DNA of 64,000 nt from Paraburkholderia sp. PGU19 (GTDB taxonomy: Bacteria > Pseudomonadota > Gammaproteobacteria > Burkholderiales > Burkholderiaceae), in the NCBI RefSeq assembly GCF_013426915.1, contig NZ_AP023182.1, positions 1,302,001 to 1,366,000 on the forward strand, in the 5' to 3' direction. The position numbers were made by a program, and so were the translations under genes. Numbering within the stretch: the first letter of the stretch is position 1; each line of letters begins with the position of its first letter. Under the pieces are notes generated by a model. It did no database searches and had not been told where the DNA came from. It saw nothing but the letters and a program-made list of their open reading frames with translations. This document shows, piece by piece, positions 8,519 to 17,901 of this stretch.

Positions 8519-9093
8519 AGGCTATCTGATGCTATGTCGTCCTTCCGACGATCATGAGAACACGCATCGGGGACCGACGAACACTCGCCATTTCGCTTTC
8601 ATCTCCATGGCGTCATCGTTGTCAAGACGTACGGTGACCTAGCCATTCCAGTTGTACACCCTAGGCACCGCCGTGCTTACGGTCATCTTTGAATCGACCG
8701 ACTACCACATGCTAAAGGCGCAAAATATGGCGACTTGCCGTCGTACGGCAGTTGCGAATCCTTTCGCGCAGCGGTTGGTGATATTGAGGGAACGTCTTCC
8801 ACCTGCGCCGGTTGACCCAATTCCGGTCGACCGCAACACTGACCTTGAACATCTTGTCCGCCATGACGTTTGTTCATGGCTGGTACCGTTTCGCTCGAAG
8901 TGCGTCTGACAGCGGTTCCAGCGATTGCTTTGCTTCGCAATTCTCCGACTCCATGACCCTGCCCACTAACAGATAGCCTTTAATTCAGCCAACAAAGTCC
9001 GGCTTGAATACGGCCACCCGAATCAGACAGACAATTTGTACTCCGTATCATTTAAACCGAGACCTGTTCGATTTCTGGGCGCATCTGTCTAAG
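8519..9093. other. Long intergenic stretch, no gene seen
   Basis: No frame shows coding character and no transposon remnant could be identified. The acx control region follows directly (activator site at 9094, sigma-54 promoter at 9212). Confidence 0.35.
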
Positions 9094-9110
9094 TGTCGGG
9101 ATTCCGGACA
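9094..9110. promoter_or_regulatory. Activator-site copy 3 upstream of acxA
   Basis: TGTCGGGATTCCGGACA, a 17-bp inverted repeat with TGTC/GACA ends matching the copies at 7705 and 7734. It is centred about 111 bp upstream of the -24 element of the acxA promoter, a usual distance for an enhancer site of a sigma-54 activator. Confidence 0.6.
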
Positions 9111-9211
9111 GTGACATCGGGCACTCGCTGCTGGTGAGTCATCTCGAAAGACTTCGGCAGCTTGTTGATTTCATTGACTTGCCGGGCATCCGTGTCGACG
9201 TCGGACTGCAT

Positions 9212-9227
9212 TGGCATGCCCCTTGCC
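9212..9227 (+). promoter_or_regulatory. Sigma-54 promoter of acxABC
   Basis: TGGCATGCCCCTTGCC: GG and GC are 10 bp apart as required for sigma-54, with one mismatch in the -24 and one in the -12 element. It lies 54 bp upstream of the acxA start codon. Confidence 0.75.
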
Positions 9228-9281
9228 ATATATCGGCCGTGGGGATTCCCACCGTGACCAATGCAATGACAGGAGACAAAT

Positions 9282-11426
9282 ATGCAGCAGCAATCTACCG
9301 TCCAGGTGATGGGTATTGATGCCGGTGGCACAATGACCGACACCTTCTTTGTCCGCTCGGACGGCCGTTTCGTGGTCGGCAAAGCGCAGAGCAACCCCGG
9401 CGACGAATCCCTCGCCATCTATAACTCGTCGCAGGATGCCCTAGCCCACTGGGGCCGGGGCGTCGACGACGTATACCCGGAACTGGCGACGTGCGTTTAT
9501 TCCGGCACTGCCATGCTTAACCGCATCCTGATGCGCAAGGGCCTCAACGTGGGCCTGATCTGCAATCGCGGCTTCGAGCAGATCCACTCGATGGGTCGCG
9601 CTCTACAGAGCTATCTAGGCTACGCCCTCGAGGACCGCATCCACCTCAACACGCACCGTTATGACGAGCCCCTGGTGCCAGTATCCCGCACGCGCGGCGT
9701 CACCGAACGGACCGACGTGCAGGGCAAGGTAGTCATCCCATTGCGTGAGGCCGATGTGCGTCAAGCGACGCGCGAACTGGTGGAAGCCGGCTCCCAGGCC
9801 ATCGTCATCTGTCTGCTGCAATCACATAAGAACGAGACGAGCGAGATGCGCGCGCGTGACATCGTCAAGGAGGAACTGAAGAAACTGGCTGTGGACATTC
9901 CCGTTTTTGCGTCGGTCGACTACTACCCGTCGCGTAAGGAAAGCCACCGCATGAACACCACCATCCTCGAGGCCTACGGCGCCGAGCCCTCGCGCCAGAC
10001 CCTGAAGAAAGTGAGCGATCGTTTCAAGAAGCACGGCGCCAAGTTCGATCTGCGCGTGATGGCCACGCACGGCGGAACCATCAGCTGGAAGGCCAAGGAA
10101 CTGGCACGCACCATCGTCTCCGGCCCGATCGGGGGCGTCATCGGTTCGAAGCTGTTAGGCGAGGCTCTTGGCGACGAGAACATCGCCTGCTCCGACATCG
10201 GCGGCACGAGTTTCGACGTGGCCCTGATCACGAAAGGCAACTTCGCCATCAAATCGGATCCGGACATGGCGCGCCTGGTCCTCTCCCTGCCGCTGGTGGC
10301 GATGGATTCCGTCGGCGCTGGTGCTGGCAGCTTCGTGCGCCTCGATCCGTACAGCAAGTCGATCAAACTTGGCCCGGATAGCGCGGGCTACCGCGTAGGC
10401 ACGTGCTGGCCCGAGAGTGGGCTCGACACCGTCTCCGTGTCCGACTGCCACGTCGTACTCGGCTACCTGAACCCTCAGAACTTCTTGGGCGGCGCGATCA
10501 AGCTTGACGTTGAACGCGCCCGCCAGCACATCAAGGCACAGGTCGCCGATCCTCTCGGTCTGTCTGTCGAAGATGCCGCCGCCGGTGTCATCGAGCTTCT
10601 CGACCTGACCCTGTCCGAGTATCTGCGCGCCAACATCAGCGCCAAGGGCTACAACCCGGCCGACTTCACCTGCTTCTCCTACGGCGGCGCCGGCCCGGTA
10701 CACACCTATGGCTATACCGGGGGCGTTGGCTTCAAGGACGTGGTCGTGCCCGCCTGGGCGGCCGGCTTTTCGGCCTTCGGCTGCGCCTGCGCCGACTTCG
10801 AGTACCGCTATGACAAGTCAGTGGACCTCGGCGTCGCCCAGCTCGCCTCGGCCACCGACAAGGAGGCCGCTTGCAAGACTCTTCAGGAAGCGTGGTCCGA
10901 ACTGGCCGTAAAGGTCATCGATGAGTTCGTCCTCAACGGATACAAGGCTGAGGATGTTCTGTTGATCCCCGGCTACAAGATGCAGTACATGGGTCAGCTC
11001 AACGACCTCGAGATCGTCTCGCCGGTGACTAGCGCCGCCACTGTCTCCGACTGGGACCAGATCGTCGAAGCCTTCGAGAACACCTACGGCCGTGTTTATG
11101 CCAGCTCCGCTCGCTCACCGGAACTGGGCTTCTCGATTACCGGTGCGATCCTGCGCGGTACCGTCGTGACCCAGAAACCGGTGCTGCCAGAAGATCCGGA
11201 CGCGGGCCCGACGCCGCCGAAGGACGCCTACCTCGGCACCCGTCCCTTCTACCGCCACAAGAAGTGGGTGGACGCCGAACTTTGGAAGATGGAAGCACTC
11301 AAGGCCGGCAACCATATCGTGGGACCCGCCATCATCGAATCGGATGCCACCACCTTTGTGGTGCCGGACGGTTTCGAGACGACGGTCGACAAGCACCGCC
11401 TGTTCCACCTCAAGGAAGTGAAGTAA
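9282..11426 (+). CDS. acxA: Acetone carboxylase beta subunit (HyuA-like)
   Basis: A 714-aa subunit of the ATP-dependent enzyme that carboxylates acetone to acetoacetate. The N-terminus shows the hydantoinase/oxoprolinase ATP-binding fold (GIDAGGTMTDTFFV), and there is a second sugar-kinase-like motif IACSDIGGTSFDVALI near residue 305. C-terminal motifs FSYGGAGPVHTYGY and LIPGYKMQYMGQL are typical. Length is close to that of known AcxA proteins (about 717 aa). Ribosome-binding site AGGAG precedes the ATG. First gene of acxABC, 11 bp before acxB, under a sigma-54 promoter. Cytoplasmic. Confidence 0.95.
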   Translation: MQQQSTVQVMGIDAGGTMTDTFFVRSDGRFVVGKAQSNPGDESLAIYNSSQDALAHWGRGVDDVYPELATCVYSGTAMLNRILMRKGLNVGLICNRGFEQIHSMGRALQSYLGYALEDRIHLNTHRYDEPLVPVSRTRGVTERTDVQGKVVIPLREADVRQATRELVEAGSQAIVICLLQSHKNETSEMRARDIVKEELKKLAVDIPVFASVDYYPSRKESHRMNTTILEAYGAEPSRQTLKKVSDRFKKHGAKFDLRVMATHGGTISWKAKELARTIVSGPIGGVIGSKLLGEALGDENIACSDIGGTSFDVALITKGNFAIKSDPDMARLVLSLPLVAMDSVGAGAGSFVRLDPYSKSIKLGPDSAGYRVGTCWPESGLDTVSVSDCHVVLGYLNPQNFLGGAIKLDVERARQHIKAQVADPLGLSVEDAAAGVIELLDLTLSEYLRANISAKGYNPADFTCFSYGGAGPVHTYGYTGGVGFKDVVVPAWAAGFSAFGCACADFEYRYDKSVDLGVAQLASATDKEAACKTLQEAWSELAVKVIDEFVLNGYKAEDVLLIPGYKMQYMGQLNDLEIVSPVTSAATVSDWDQIVEAFENTYGRVYASSARSPELGFSITGAILRGTVVTQKPVLPEDPDAGPTPPKDAYLGTRPFYRHKKWVDAELWKMEALKAGNHIVGPAIIESDATTFVVPDGFETTVDKHRLFHLKEVK

Positions 11427-11437
11427 GGAGACCCGCC

Positions 11438-13762
11438 ATGAACGTTATGAGCAACAAGGAAATCGGCTGCGCCAACCTGCTGAAGACCGGTGAGACGCTT
11501 AAGCAATACCGCGACGGCATCATCGAGCGCACCAAGGCCAGCGGGCACTACAACGGCATCGAGAAACTGGAGTTCCGCGACGCTGACCCAATCGGCTACG
11601 AGAAGCTGTTCTCCAAGCTGCGAGGCGGCCTGGTGCACGCACGCGAAACCGCCAAGAAAATCGCCGCGAGCCCCATCGTCGAGCAAGAAGGCGAACTCTG
11701 CTTCACGCTGTACAACGCTGCCGGCGACTGCGTCCTTACCTCGACTGGCATCATCATCCACGTCGGCACAATGGGCGCGGCGATCAAGTACATGATCGAG
11801 AACAACTGGGAAGCCAACCCCGGCATCAACCCTGGCGACATGTTCACGACCAATGACTGCGCTATCGGCAATGTCCACCCCTGCGACATTGCCACCATCG
11901 TCCCAATCTTCTGGGAGAACCAGCTGATTGGCTGGGTCGGCGGCGTCACCCACGTCATCGACACGGGCTCGGTGACGCCGGGCTCCATGTCGACCGGGCA
12001 GACACAGCGCTTCGGCGACGGCTACATGATCACCTGCCGCAAGACCGGCGTGAACGATGTGCCGCTGCGCGACTGGCTGCACGAGTCACAGCGCTCGGTG
12101 CGTACCCCCAAGTACTGGATCCTCGACGAAAAGACCCGCATTGCCGGCTGCCATATGATTCGTGAGTTGGTGGAGGAGGTAATCCGCGCCGACGGCCTCG
12201 ACGCTTACCAGAAGTTCGCCTTCGAGGTCATCGAAGAAGGCCGTCGCGGACTGCAGAGCCGTATCAAGGCCATGACTCTGCCGGGCAAGTACCGCAAGGT
12301 CTCCTTTGTCGACGTTCCTTACAAGCATGAGGACGTGCAGGTCTCAAACGCCTTCGCCAAGCTTGACTCCATCATGCATTCTCCAGTGGAGATGACCATC
12401 AGGCCGGACGGCAAGTGGCGACTAGACTTTGAGGGCGCGAGCCGTTGGGGCTGGCACACCTTCAATGCCCATCAGGTGGCATTTACTTCCGGCATCTGGG
12501 TCATGATGTGCCAGACTTTGGTGCCCACTCAGCGCATCAACGACGGTGCCTACTTCGCCACCGAGTTCCGCCTGCCAAAGGGCACCTGGTGTAATCCGGA
12601 TGACCGCCGCACCGGTCACGCCTACGCCTGGCACTTCCTGGTCTCCGGCTGGGCGGCCCTGTGGCGCGGTCTCTCCCAGTCCTATTTCAGCCGTGGCTAC
12701 CTGGAAGAGGTCAACGCGGGTAACGCCAACACTTCCAACTGGCTTCAGGGCGGCGGCATCAATCAGGATGGAGAGATCCACGCGGTTAATAGCTTCGAGG
12801 CCAGCTCCTGCGGCACTGGTGCCTGCGCCGTAAAGGATGGCCTCAACCACGCCGCTGCCATCTGGAACCCGGAAGGCGACATGGGTGACATCGAAATCTG
12901 GGAGATGGCCGAACCGTTGCTCTACCTTGGCCGAAACGTAAAGGCCAACTCCGGCGGCTACGGCAAATACCGTGGAGGCTGCGGCTTCGAAACGCTCCGC
13001 ATGGTGTGGAACGCGCAGGACTGGACCATGTTCTTCATGGGCAACGGCTTCATGAATAGCGACTGGGGCATGATGGGCGGCTACCCGTCCGCGACGGGCT
13101 ATCGCTTCGAAGCCCACAAGACGGGTCTGGACGAGCGAATCGCCATCGGCGATTCCCTGCCGATGGGCGGCGATATCGATCCGGGAAACCCGGACTACGA
13201 GTGCCATCTCAATGCTTCCGCTGTGGTCAAGCGCGACAAGCAGTGCATTACCACTGAAGACTGCTACGCCAACCACGACCTCTACCTCAACTATCTTCGT
13301 GGCGGTCCTGGCTTCGGCGATCCGATCGATCGTGATCCAAAGGCCATCGAGGCGGATCTTAACCAGAAGTTCCTGTTGCCGGAATATGCACAGAAGGTGT
13401 ACGGCGCTGTCTTCACCGAGGATGCCAAAGGGGTGTTCACGGTGGATGTGGCCAAGACTACGGACCGCCGCACCAAGATGCGCGCGGAACGTTTGGCAAG
13501 GTCGCTGCCGACCCATGAATGGATGAAGGAGGAACGCGAACGCATCCTGAACAAACACGCCGCAACCCAGGTACAGCACATGTTCGCTACGAGCTTCGCG
13601 TTGTCCGAGAAGTTCACCCGCAGCTTCAAGACATTCTGGAGCCTGCCGGACGACTGGCAGTTGCTCGAGGAGGAACTGGGCGTGCCGTCCTACGGCGCCA
13701 AGCACCGCATGGACCTGTCGCTCCTGCCCGACGTCACCACGGTCGTTCAGGTCGAAGAGTAA
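11438..13762 (+). CDS. acxB: Acetone carboxylase alpha subunit (HyuB-like)
   Basis: A 774-aa hydantoinase B-type subunit, close to the 776 aa of known AcxB. The ATG at 11438 with AAGGAG 8 bp upstream was chosen; the frame is open further upstream only because it overlaps acxA. Motifs seen include EGELCFTLYNAAGDCV, FTTNDCAIGNVHPCDI and GGYGKYRGGCGFETLRM. The alpha subunit carries the metal site where acetone is carboxylated, with phosphoryl transfer from the beta subunit. Followed 23 bp later by acxC. No sign of damage. Confidence 0.95.
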   Translation: MNVMSNKEIGCANLLKTGETLKQYRDGIIERTKASGHYNGIEKLEFRDADPIGYEKLFSKLRGGLVHARETAKKIAASPIVEQEGELCFTLYNAAGDCVLTSTGIIIHVGTMGAAIKYMIENNWEANPGINPGDMFTTNDCAIGNVHPCDIATIVPIFWENQLIGWVGGVTHVIDTGSVTPGSMSTGQTQRFGDGYMITCRKTGVNDVPLRDWLHESQRSVRTPKYWILDEKTRIAGCHMIRELVEEVIRADGLDAYQKFAFEVIEEGRRGLQSRIKAMTLPGKYRKVSFVDVPYKHEDVQVSNAFAKLDSIMHSPVEMTIRPDGKWRLDFEGASRWGWHTFNAHQVAFTSGIWVMMCQTLVPTQRINDGAYFATEFRLPKGTWCNPDDRRTGHAYAWHFLVSGWAALWRGLSQSYFSRGYLEEVNAGNANTSNWLQGGGINQDGEIHAVNSFEASSCGTGACAVKDGLNHAAAIWNPEGDMGDIEIWEMAEPLLYLGRNVKANSGGYGKYRGGCGFETLRMVWNAQDWTMFFMGNGFMNSDWGMMGGYPSATGYRFEAHKTGLDERIAIGDSLPMGGDIDPGNPDYECHLNASAVVKRDKQCITTEDCYANHDLYLNYLRGGPGFGDPIDRDPKAIEADLNQKFLLPEYAQKVYGAVFTEDAKGVFTVDVAKTTDRRTKMRAERLARSLPTHEWMKEERERILNKHAATQVQHMFATSFALSEKFTRSFKTFWSLPDDWQLLEEELGVPSYGAKHRMDLSLLPDVTTVVQVEE

Positions 13763-13785
13763 TCAACGAACTCAGGAGTTCAAAC

Positions 13786-14295
13786 ATGTCTACCTACACC
13801 AATGAACAGGTGGCGCACCTCGTCGAAGGCTCACTGGACTGGGAAACCACATTCCGCATGCTTTCCATGCCAAAGGACGAAAGCCGCTTTGAGCAGTACC
13901 TGGCAGCCCTCCAGGCCAAGGTGAGCTTCCCGGACCGCATCATCCTGCCGCTCGGGCCGCACCTGTACATCGTACAGTCGGCTACGACCAAGAAATGGCT
14001 CACCCAGTGCGATTGCGGGCACACCTTCTGCGATTACCGCGAGAACTGGAAAATGCACGCCGCCATCTACGTGCGGGACACTGAGGAGGCCATGACTGAA
14101 GTCTATCCGAAGCTGATGGCCCCGGACACCCAATGGCAGGTGTATCGCGAGTACTACTGCCCGCAATGCGGCACGATGCACGACGTCGAGGCACCGACGC
14201 CGTGGTATCCGGTGATTCACGACTTTGAACCGGACATCGACGCCTTTTACAAGGAGTGGGTCAACCTGCCGGTGCCCGAGCGCGCCGCCGACTAA
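13786..14295 (+). CDS. acxC: Acetone carboxylase gamma subunit
   Basis: A 169-aa subunit with two cysteine clusters, CDCGHTFC (about residues 76-83) and CPQC (about 125-128), fitting the zinc-binding gamma subunit of acetone carboxylase (about 168 aa in known enzymes). Starts at ATG 13786 with AGGAG upstream; a longer open frame upstream overlaps acxB and is rejected. Third gene of the acx operon and needed for a full heterohexamer. Confidence 0.93.
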   Translation: MSTYTNEQVAHLVEGSLDWETTFRMLSMPKDESRFEQYLAALQAKVSFPDRIILPLGPHLYIVQSATTKKWLTQCDCGHTFCDYRENWKMHAAIYVRDTEEAMTEVYPKLMAPDTQWQVYREYYCPQCGTMHDVEAPTPWYPVIHDFEPDIDAFYKEWVNLPVPERAAD

Positions 14296-14442
14296 AGGTC
14301 GAAAAGCCGCGTAACGCAGGGGGCTGGCTCTGCCTGCTCCCCTGGCGCAACGATGCTGGAAGCAGACTTGCGAGTTGCACGCTCGCGTGCAACTCGCCAA
14401 TCCGCCCACACCGAAACCCTCTCGCCTGAAACGAGGGAAAGC

Positions 14443-15990
14443 ATGAACCACAACCTCGCTCACATGCTGATCAACACCGCACGTGCCTACCGTGATCAGG
14501 TTGCGATCTTCCACGGCACAGATGCCTTCTGCACCTTCTTCGAGTTAGCACTACGCTCTGCACGTTGCGCTCGCGGGCTGCGCGCGCAGCTCGGACTCAA
14601 TGCCGGCGACCGGGTCGCGCTGGTCATGAAGAACAGCCCACAGTACGTAGAGCTGCTGTACGGCATCTGGCACGCGGGCCTGTGCGCCGTGCCAATCAAT
14701 GCGAAGCTGCATCCGTGCGAGATCGACCACATCGTGCAGGACAGTCGCGCCCAGGTCTGTTTCGTTTCCGGCACGGAGGACGCGCCTGACACCAGAACCA
14801 TCGCAATCGAGTCCACGGAATACCGGGCGCTCTTCGAGTCGCCGGGGATGCCGGTGGCCGAGGTCGACGGCGATGCAATCGCCTGGCTCTTTTACACCAG
14901 TGGCACCACCGGCAAGCCCAAAGGCGCCATGCTCTCGCACCACAATTTGGCTGCGATGTCGCGAGCGTATTCCACCGCCGTTACCCAAATTTCGCCTGGA
15001 GACAGCTTGATCCACGCAGCGCCAATGTCCCATGGCTCGGGGCTCTATATTGTCCCCCATGTTGCCAAAGGTGCGAGCCAGGTAATCCCGCTCTCCGGTG
15101 GCTTTGATATCGCTGAGCTGGAGAGCCTTATCGCTGCACATCGGCGCCCGAGCTTTTTTGCCGCGCCCACCATGCTCAACCGGCTGGTCGAACATGTGCG
15201 ACAGACTCAGGCCGATCTGGCCAATCTCAAGGTCGTCGTCTGCGGCGGCGCACCGCTCTATCTCGAGAACGAGGTTGCCGCACTCGACTGCCTGGGCGCC
15301 AGGATCGCCCAGATCTACGGCCAGGGTGAGAGTCCGATGACCATCACCGCGCAGTCACCTGACCAGATTGCGGCCGCCTATGCCACCGGTGACTTCGAGG
15401 TGCTGTCGTCGGTTGGGCGTCCGTTGCCGGAGGTTGAAATTCTCATTGTCGATGCCGAAGACCATCCGCTGCCGGTGGGTCATGTCGGCGAGGTGCTAGT
15501 TCGTGGGCCCACAGTGATGCAAGGTTACTGGAACAACCCATTGGCCAGTGCTGTGACGTTGCGCAACGGCTGGCTGCATACAGGCGATGTCGGGTTCCAG
15601 GACGAGCATGGTCAGGTCACCCTCAAGGATCGCATCAAGGACGTGATCATCAGCGGTGGTTCCAACATCTACCCGCGCGAGGTGGAGGACGCCCTGCTTG
15701 CCCATCCGGCAGTAAGTGAAGTCTCTGTGCTCGGCCGCAGCCATCCTGACTGGGGAGAAGAAGTGGTGGCTATCGTGGTGCCGACGGCGGGTGCGCAATT
15801 GACCAAGCCAGAGCTTGACCAATGGTGTCTGGACCGCATCGCCCGCTTCAAGCGGCCGAAGGCCTACCTGGTCGTCGAAGCATTGCCGAAGAACAGCACC
15901 GGCAAGGTGGTCAAGACGGCACTGCGCGATCTATTGATCAGGCTTGGCGAGGAGGCGAATGCCAGAACCTGGCGCTGGAGCCTCGCATAG
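14443..15990 (+). CDS. AMP-forming acyl-CoA synthetase (probably acts on acetoacetate)
   Basis: A 515-aa ANL-superfamily ligase. It has the P-loop-like LFYTSGTTGKPKGAML (about residues 148-163), IYGQGES, the hinge/adenylate motif GDVGFQDEHG, the GGSNIYPREVED segment, and the C-terminal catalytic Lys in PKNSTGKVVKT. Start at ATG 14443 after GAGGGAAAGC. It follows acxC by 147 bp on the same strand. Its position suggests it activates acetoacetate, the acetone carboxylase product, to acetoacetyl-CoA; substrate is inferred from context, and medium-chain acids are also possible. Confidence 0.88.
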   Translation: MNHNLAHMLINTARAYRDQVAIFHGTDAFCTFFELALRSARCARGLRAQLGLNAGDRVALVMKNSPQYVELLYGIWHAGLCAVPINAKLHPCEIDHIVQDSRAQVCFVSGTEDAPDTRTIAIESTEYRALFESPGMPVAEVDGDAIAWLFYTSGTTGKPKGAMLSHHNLAAMSRAYSTAVTQISPGDSLIHAAPMSHGSGLYIVPHVAKGASQVIPLSGGFDIAELESLIAAHRRPSFFAAPTMLNRLVEHVRQTQADLANLKVVVCGGAPLYLENEVAALDCLGARIAQIYGQGESPMTITAQSPDQIAAAYATGDFEVLSSVGRPLPEVEILIVDAEDHPLPVGHVGEVLVRGPTVMQGYWNNPLASAVTLRNGWLHTGDVGFQDEHGQVTLKDRIKDVIISGGSNIYPREVEDALLAHPAVSEVSVLGRSHPDWGEEVVAIVVPTAGAQLTKPELDQWCLDRIARFKRPKAYLVVEALPKNSTGKVVKTALRDLLIRLGEEANARTWRWSLA

Positions 15991-16094
15991 CGGTGGACCC
16001 GCCCTGCCAGCTACGCCAATCACAAAACAGCGAGCCTTCGCCACCTGATGTGTCAAATCACAAGCCCCTCCTCCTTCTCCAACGGAGAATCGAC

Positions 16095-16223
16095 ATGGCC
16101 GAAACTCAAGCACATATCGAATGCGTGACCAAGACGGCGTTCGATCATCACCTCGACGCATTCGCACTTTGCGAGCTGCTGCCGAGGCAGCATGCTCGGG
16201 ATGTAGAGCTGCCAAAGGCTTAG
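16095..16223 (+). pseudogene. Short fragment, possibly SnoaL-like N-terminus
   Basis: A 42-codon frame beginning MAETQAHIECVTKTAFDHHLDAFALCEL after CGGAGAATCGAC. The HHLDAF pattern resembles the first helix of SnoaL/NTF2-like proteins, but the frame stops at 16221 and no continuation is evident. Probably a truncated gene behind the acyl-CoA ligase; weak evidence. Confidence 0.3.
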
Positions 16224-16710
16224 CAACAGGATTGCAATCGCTTAAAACGACGACTACCGCTCAAGAAACGGTGGCGCAGTCGGTCGTCTCTGCGCGGCGG
16301 AGTCGCCCATCACCGATCCGCGCGATCTCGCACAGATCAGACGGTAGCTGGGATGCCCCACTTGCCATCACGTGGCGCCTCTGGTGACGCCCGCCGTCAA
16401 TAAACGCCATGATCAGGTTTGCGCAACTCAACGGCAGTCGGCCCCTTCCCAGCGCGAACAGGTGACGCGTAACCGACCGCTGGAAGTCGCTTGGCGACGG
16501 TTGCTTCCGTTTCGCAACGATGCCCGTCGAATTTCGAATGCAATATTCGCCTTGAACAGAAACCACGAAATCGTGCGTGGTTGCCCGTCGTCTGCGAGAT
16601 CCATGACATGTGTATGGCCCGGCTGCGCCGCGTGTAAACGCAACAGGTCCTTGGTTCTTTTCGAAAGGGTTCTCAGGGCGCACGCTACGCCACGGTATCC
16701 GCTATCAAAG
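16224..16710. other. Intergenic stretch, nothing recognised
   Basis: About 490 bp between the acetone cluster and HU copy B. Open frames on both strands overlap each other and show no family features or ribosome-binding sites. Confidence 0.3.
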
Positions 16711-16744
16711 AAAAAAATACCCACCGCCATCTCTGCCGGTGGGC
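16711..16744 (-). terminator. Rho-independent terminator of HU gene B
   Basis: On the minus strand a hairpin with arms CCCACCG and CGGTGGG (10-nt loop) is followed after TA by seven T residues. It ends the HU copy B transcript. Confidence 0.8.
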
Positions 16745-16933
16745 CTCAACACGCACCAGAAGTCAGGGATCACCGCTATAACTTCTGGAACCTTGAACGT
16801 TACATGACAGCGTGCCGTCTATCAATCCGAACATACAAAAACAACGATGGGGTTATGCCTTATCTGGATGTTGCGTCAACAACCGATCTGATCAGGCAAC
16901 GCTGCCGATCGGATGTTACGCACACCGGACCAC

Positions 16934-17212
16934 TCATGCGCCATTCACGACGTCCTTGAACGCCTTTCCCGCGGTGAACTTCACGGTTCTCGCTGCCGGA
17001 ATCGTGATGGTCTCGCCTGTCGACGGATTACGGCCCGTGCGTTCGGCGCGGGCGCCGGTCGAAAAAGAACCGAAGCCGATCAGCTGGACAGTATCGCCGC
17101 GCGTGACGGCCGCGGTCACGGCCTCGAGGATGGCGTCAATGGCCTCGCCTGTGCTGGCCTTGCTTTCACCCGTGCCGGCGGCGACCGCATCGATGAGTTC
17201 ATGCTTGTTCAT
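16934..17212 (-). CDS. HU-family histone-like DNA-binding protein (copy B)
   Basis: A 92-aa HU protein identical to copy A except at five positions (for example Ala-Gly for Ser-Thr at 12-13, Lys18, and Arg for Lys in the IPAAR segment). The [22 protein letters not shown] signature is intact. Upstream on the minus strand CAGAGGAACTCAT precedes the ATG. Same orientation and same 3' organisation as copy A, which points to duplication of the whole block rather than of the coding region alone. Confidence 0.92.
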   Translation of the reverse strand: MNKHELIDAVAAGTGESKASTGEAIDAILEAVTAAVTRGDTVQLIGFGSFSTGARAERTGRNPSTGETITIPAARTVKFTAGKAFKDVVNGA

Positions 17213-17300
17213 GTATGAGTTCCTCTGGTTAAAAATGCCCGCGCATTGCTGGACAGGACACCCACCCTATCGCAGCTGTACCGCACCCGGCAACCCGCGA

Positions 17301-17901
17301 CGCTCCAGAAAGACATTGTCGCGTTTTTAACGCCTTGCATACCCTTCCTTGCGCGGACAATACAGAGGCCTCTTCTTGCCGGCGGGAGTTTGGCGAAGCC
17401 GGGCAAGTATTGAAAAAATTCAAACCGTTAGTTGCGCCCGCACGATGTAACCTCTCGCTCGGCAGGCACCGTCGGCTGTGTTGTTATTCGTAACGGTCGC
17501 AATGGGATGTCAAGCAGCCGCTCAGTTTCTCCACTCAATGACAAGACTTCGGCCATACCCGCCGTTGGCGCGACCATCGTCCAATGGCGGCTATGATTAG
17601 TATTGCTAACGTCGGGCACAGAATCAGGTCGAACGGCAGCTTCGTGCGCGTCCGGAGGACAGTAGTCGTTAAGGGTTATTGGACGTCTGCCCAAGGAGAC
17701 TCAGGGCAATTTTTTAGCCGGAGCGGTCATGCGGGGCAACATCTGCTATTGCCAGAAGCGTCCTCACACCGCTTTGAGGCCGAGAGCTGACCTGAATCCT
17801 TGATGCAGATCATAGGGTTACCCGTCGTGCCCTCCATACTTTTGATACACGGGAGGCGATCGCAGGCTGAACGCGCCGTGTCGACGGGTAAGGGGTTCGA
17901 T
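17301..17901. other. Intergenic stretch with a TTGAA-N4-TTCAA palindrome
   Basis: No convincing gene in 600 bp. A perfect inverted repeat TTGAA-N4-TTCAA lies at 17410-17423; it resembles an FNR box but has A instead of T at the fifth position. It is about 490 bp from the hemerythrin gene, so a link is doubtful. Confidence 0.35.

Larger units (their letters stand above)
16711..17300 (-). repeat. Direct repeat copy B: HU gene with its flanks
   Basis: Second copy of the block at 4484-5072: terminator hairpin, conserved 3' region of about 190 bp, HU gene, and weaker similarity upstream ending in GGCAACCCGCGA. Same orientation as copy A, so recombination between them could delete or amplify the 12-kb acetone segment. 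Confidence 0.8.

Noticed and set aside
12422..13705. 427-codon minus-strand frame
   Set aside because: Antisense to acxB, which is a full-length, motif-complete gene; no independent support.
16261..16683. 140-codon minus-strand frame
   Set aside because: No family features and no ribosome-binding site; overlapping frames on the other strand are equally long.
17410..17423. FNR box at TTGAA-N4-TTCAA
   Set aside because: The fifth base differs from the FNR core on both arms and the next gene is about 480 bp away.
17428..17694. 88-codon minus-strand frame
   Set aside because: Composition irregular, no ribosome-binding site, no recognisable fold; treated as intergenic.
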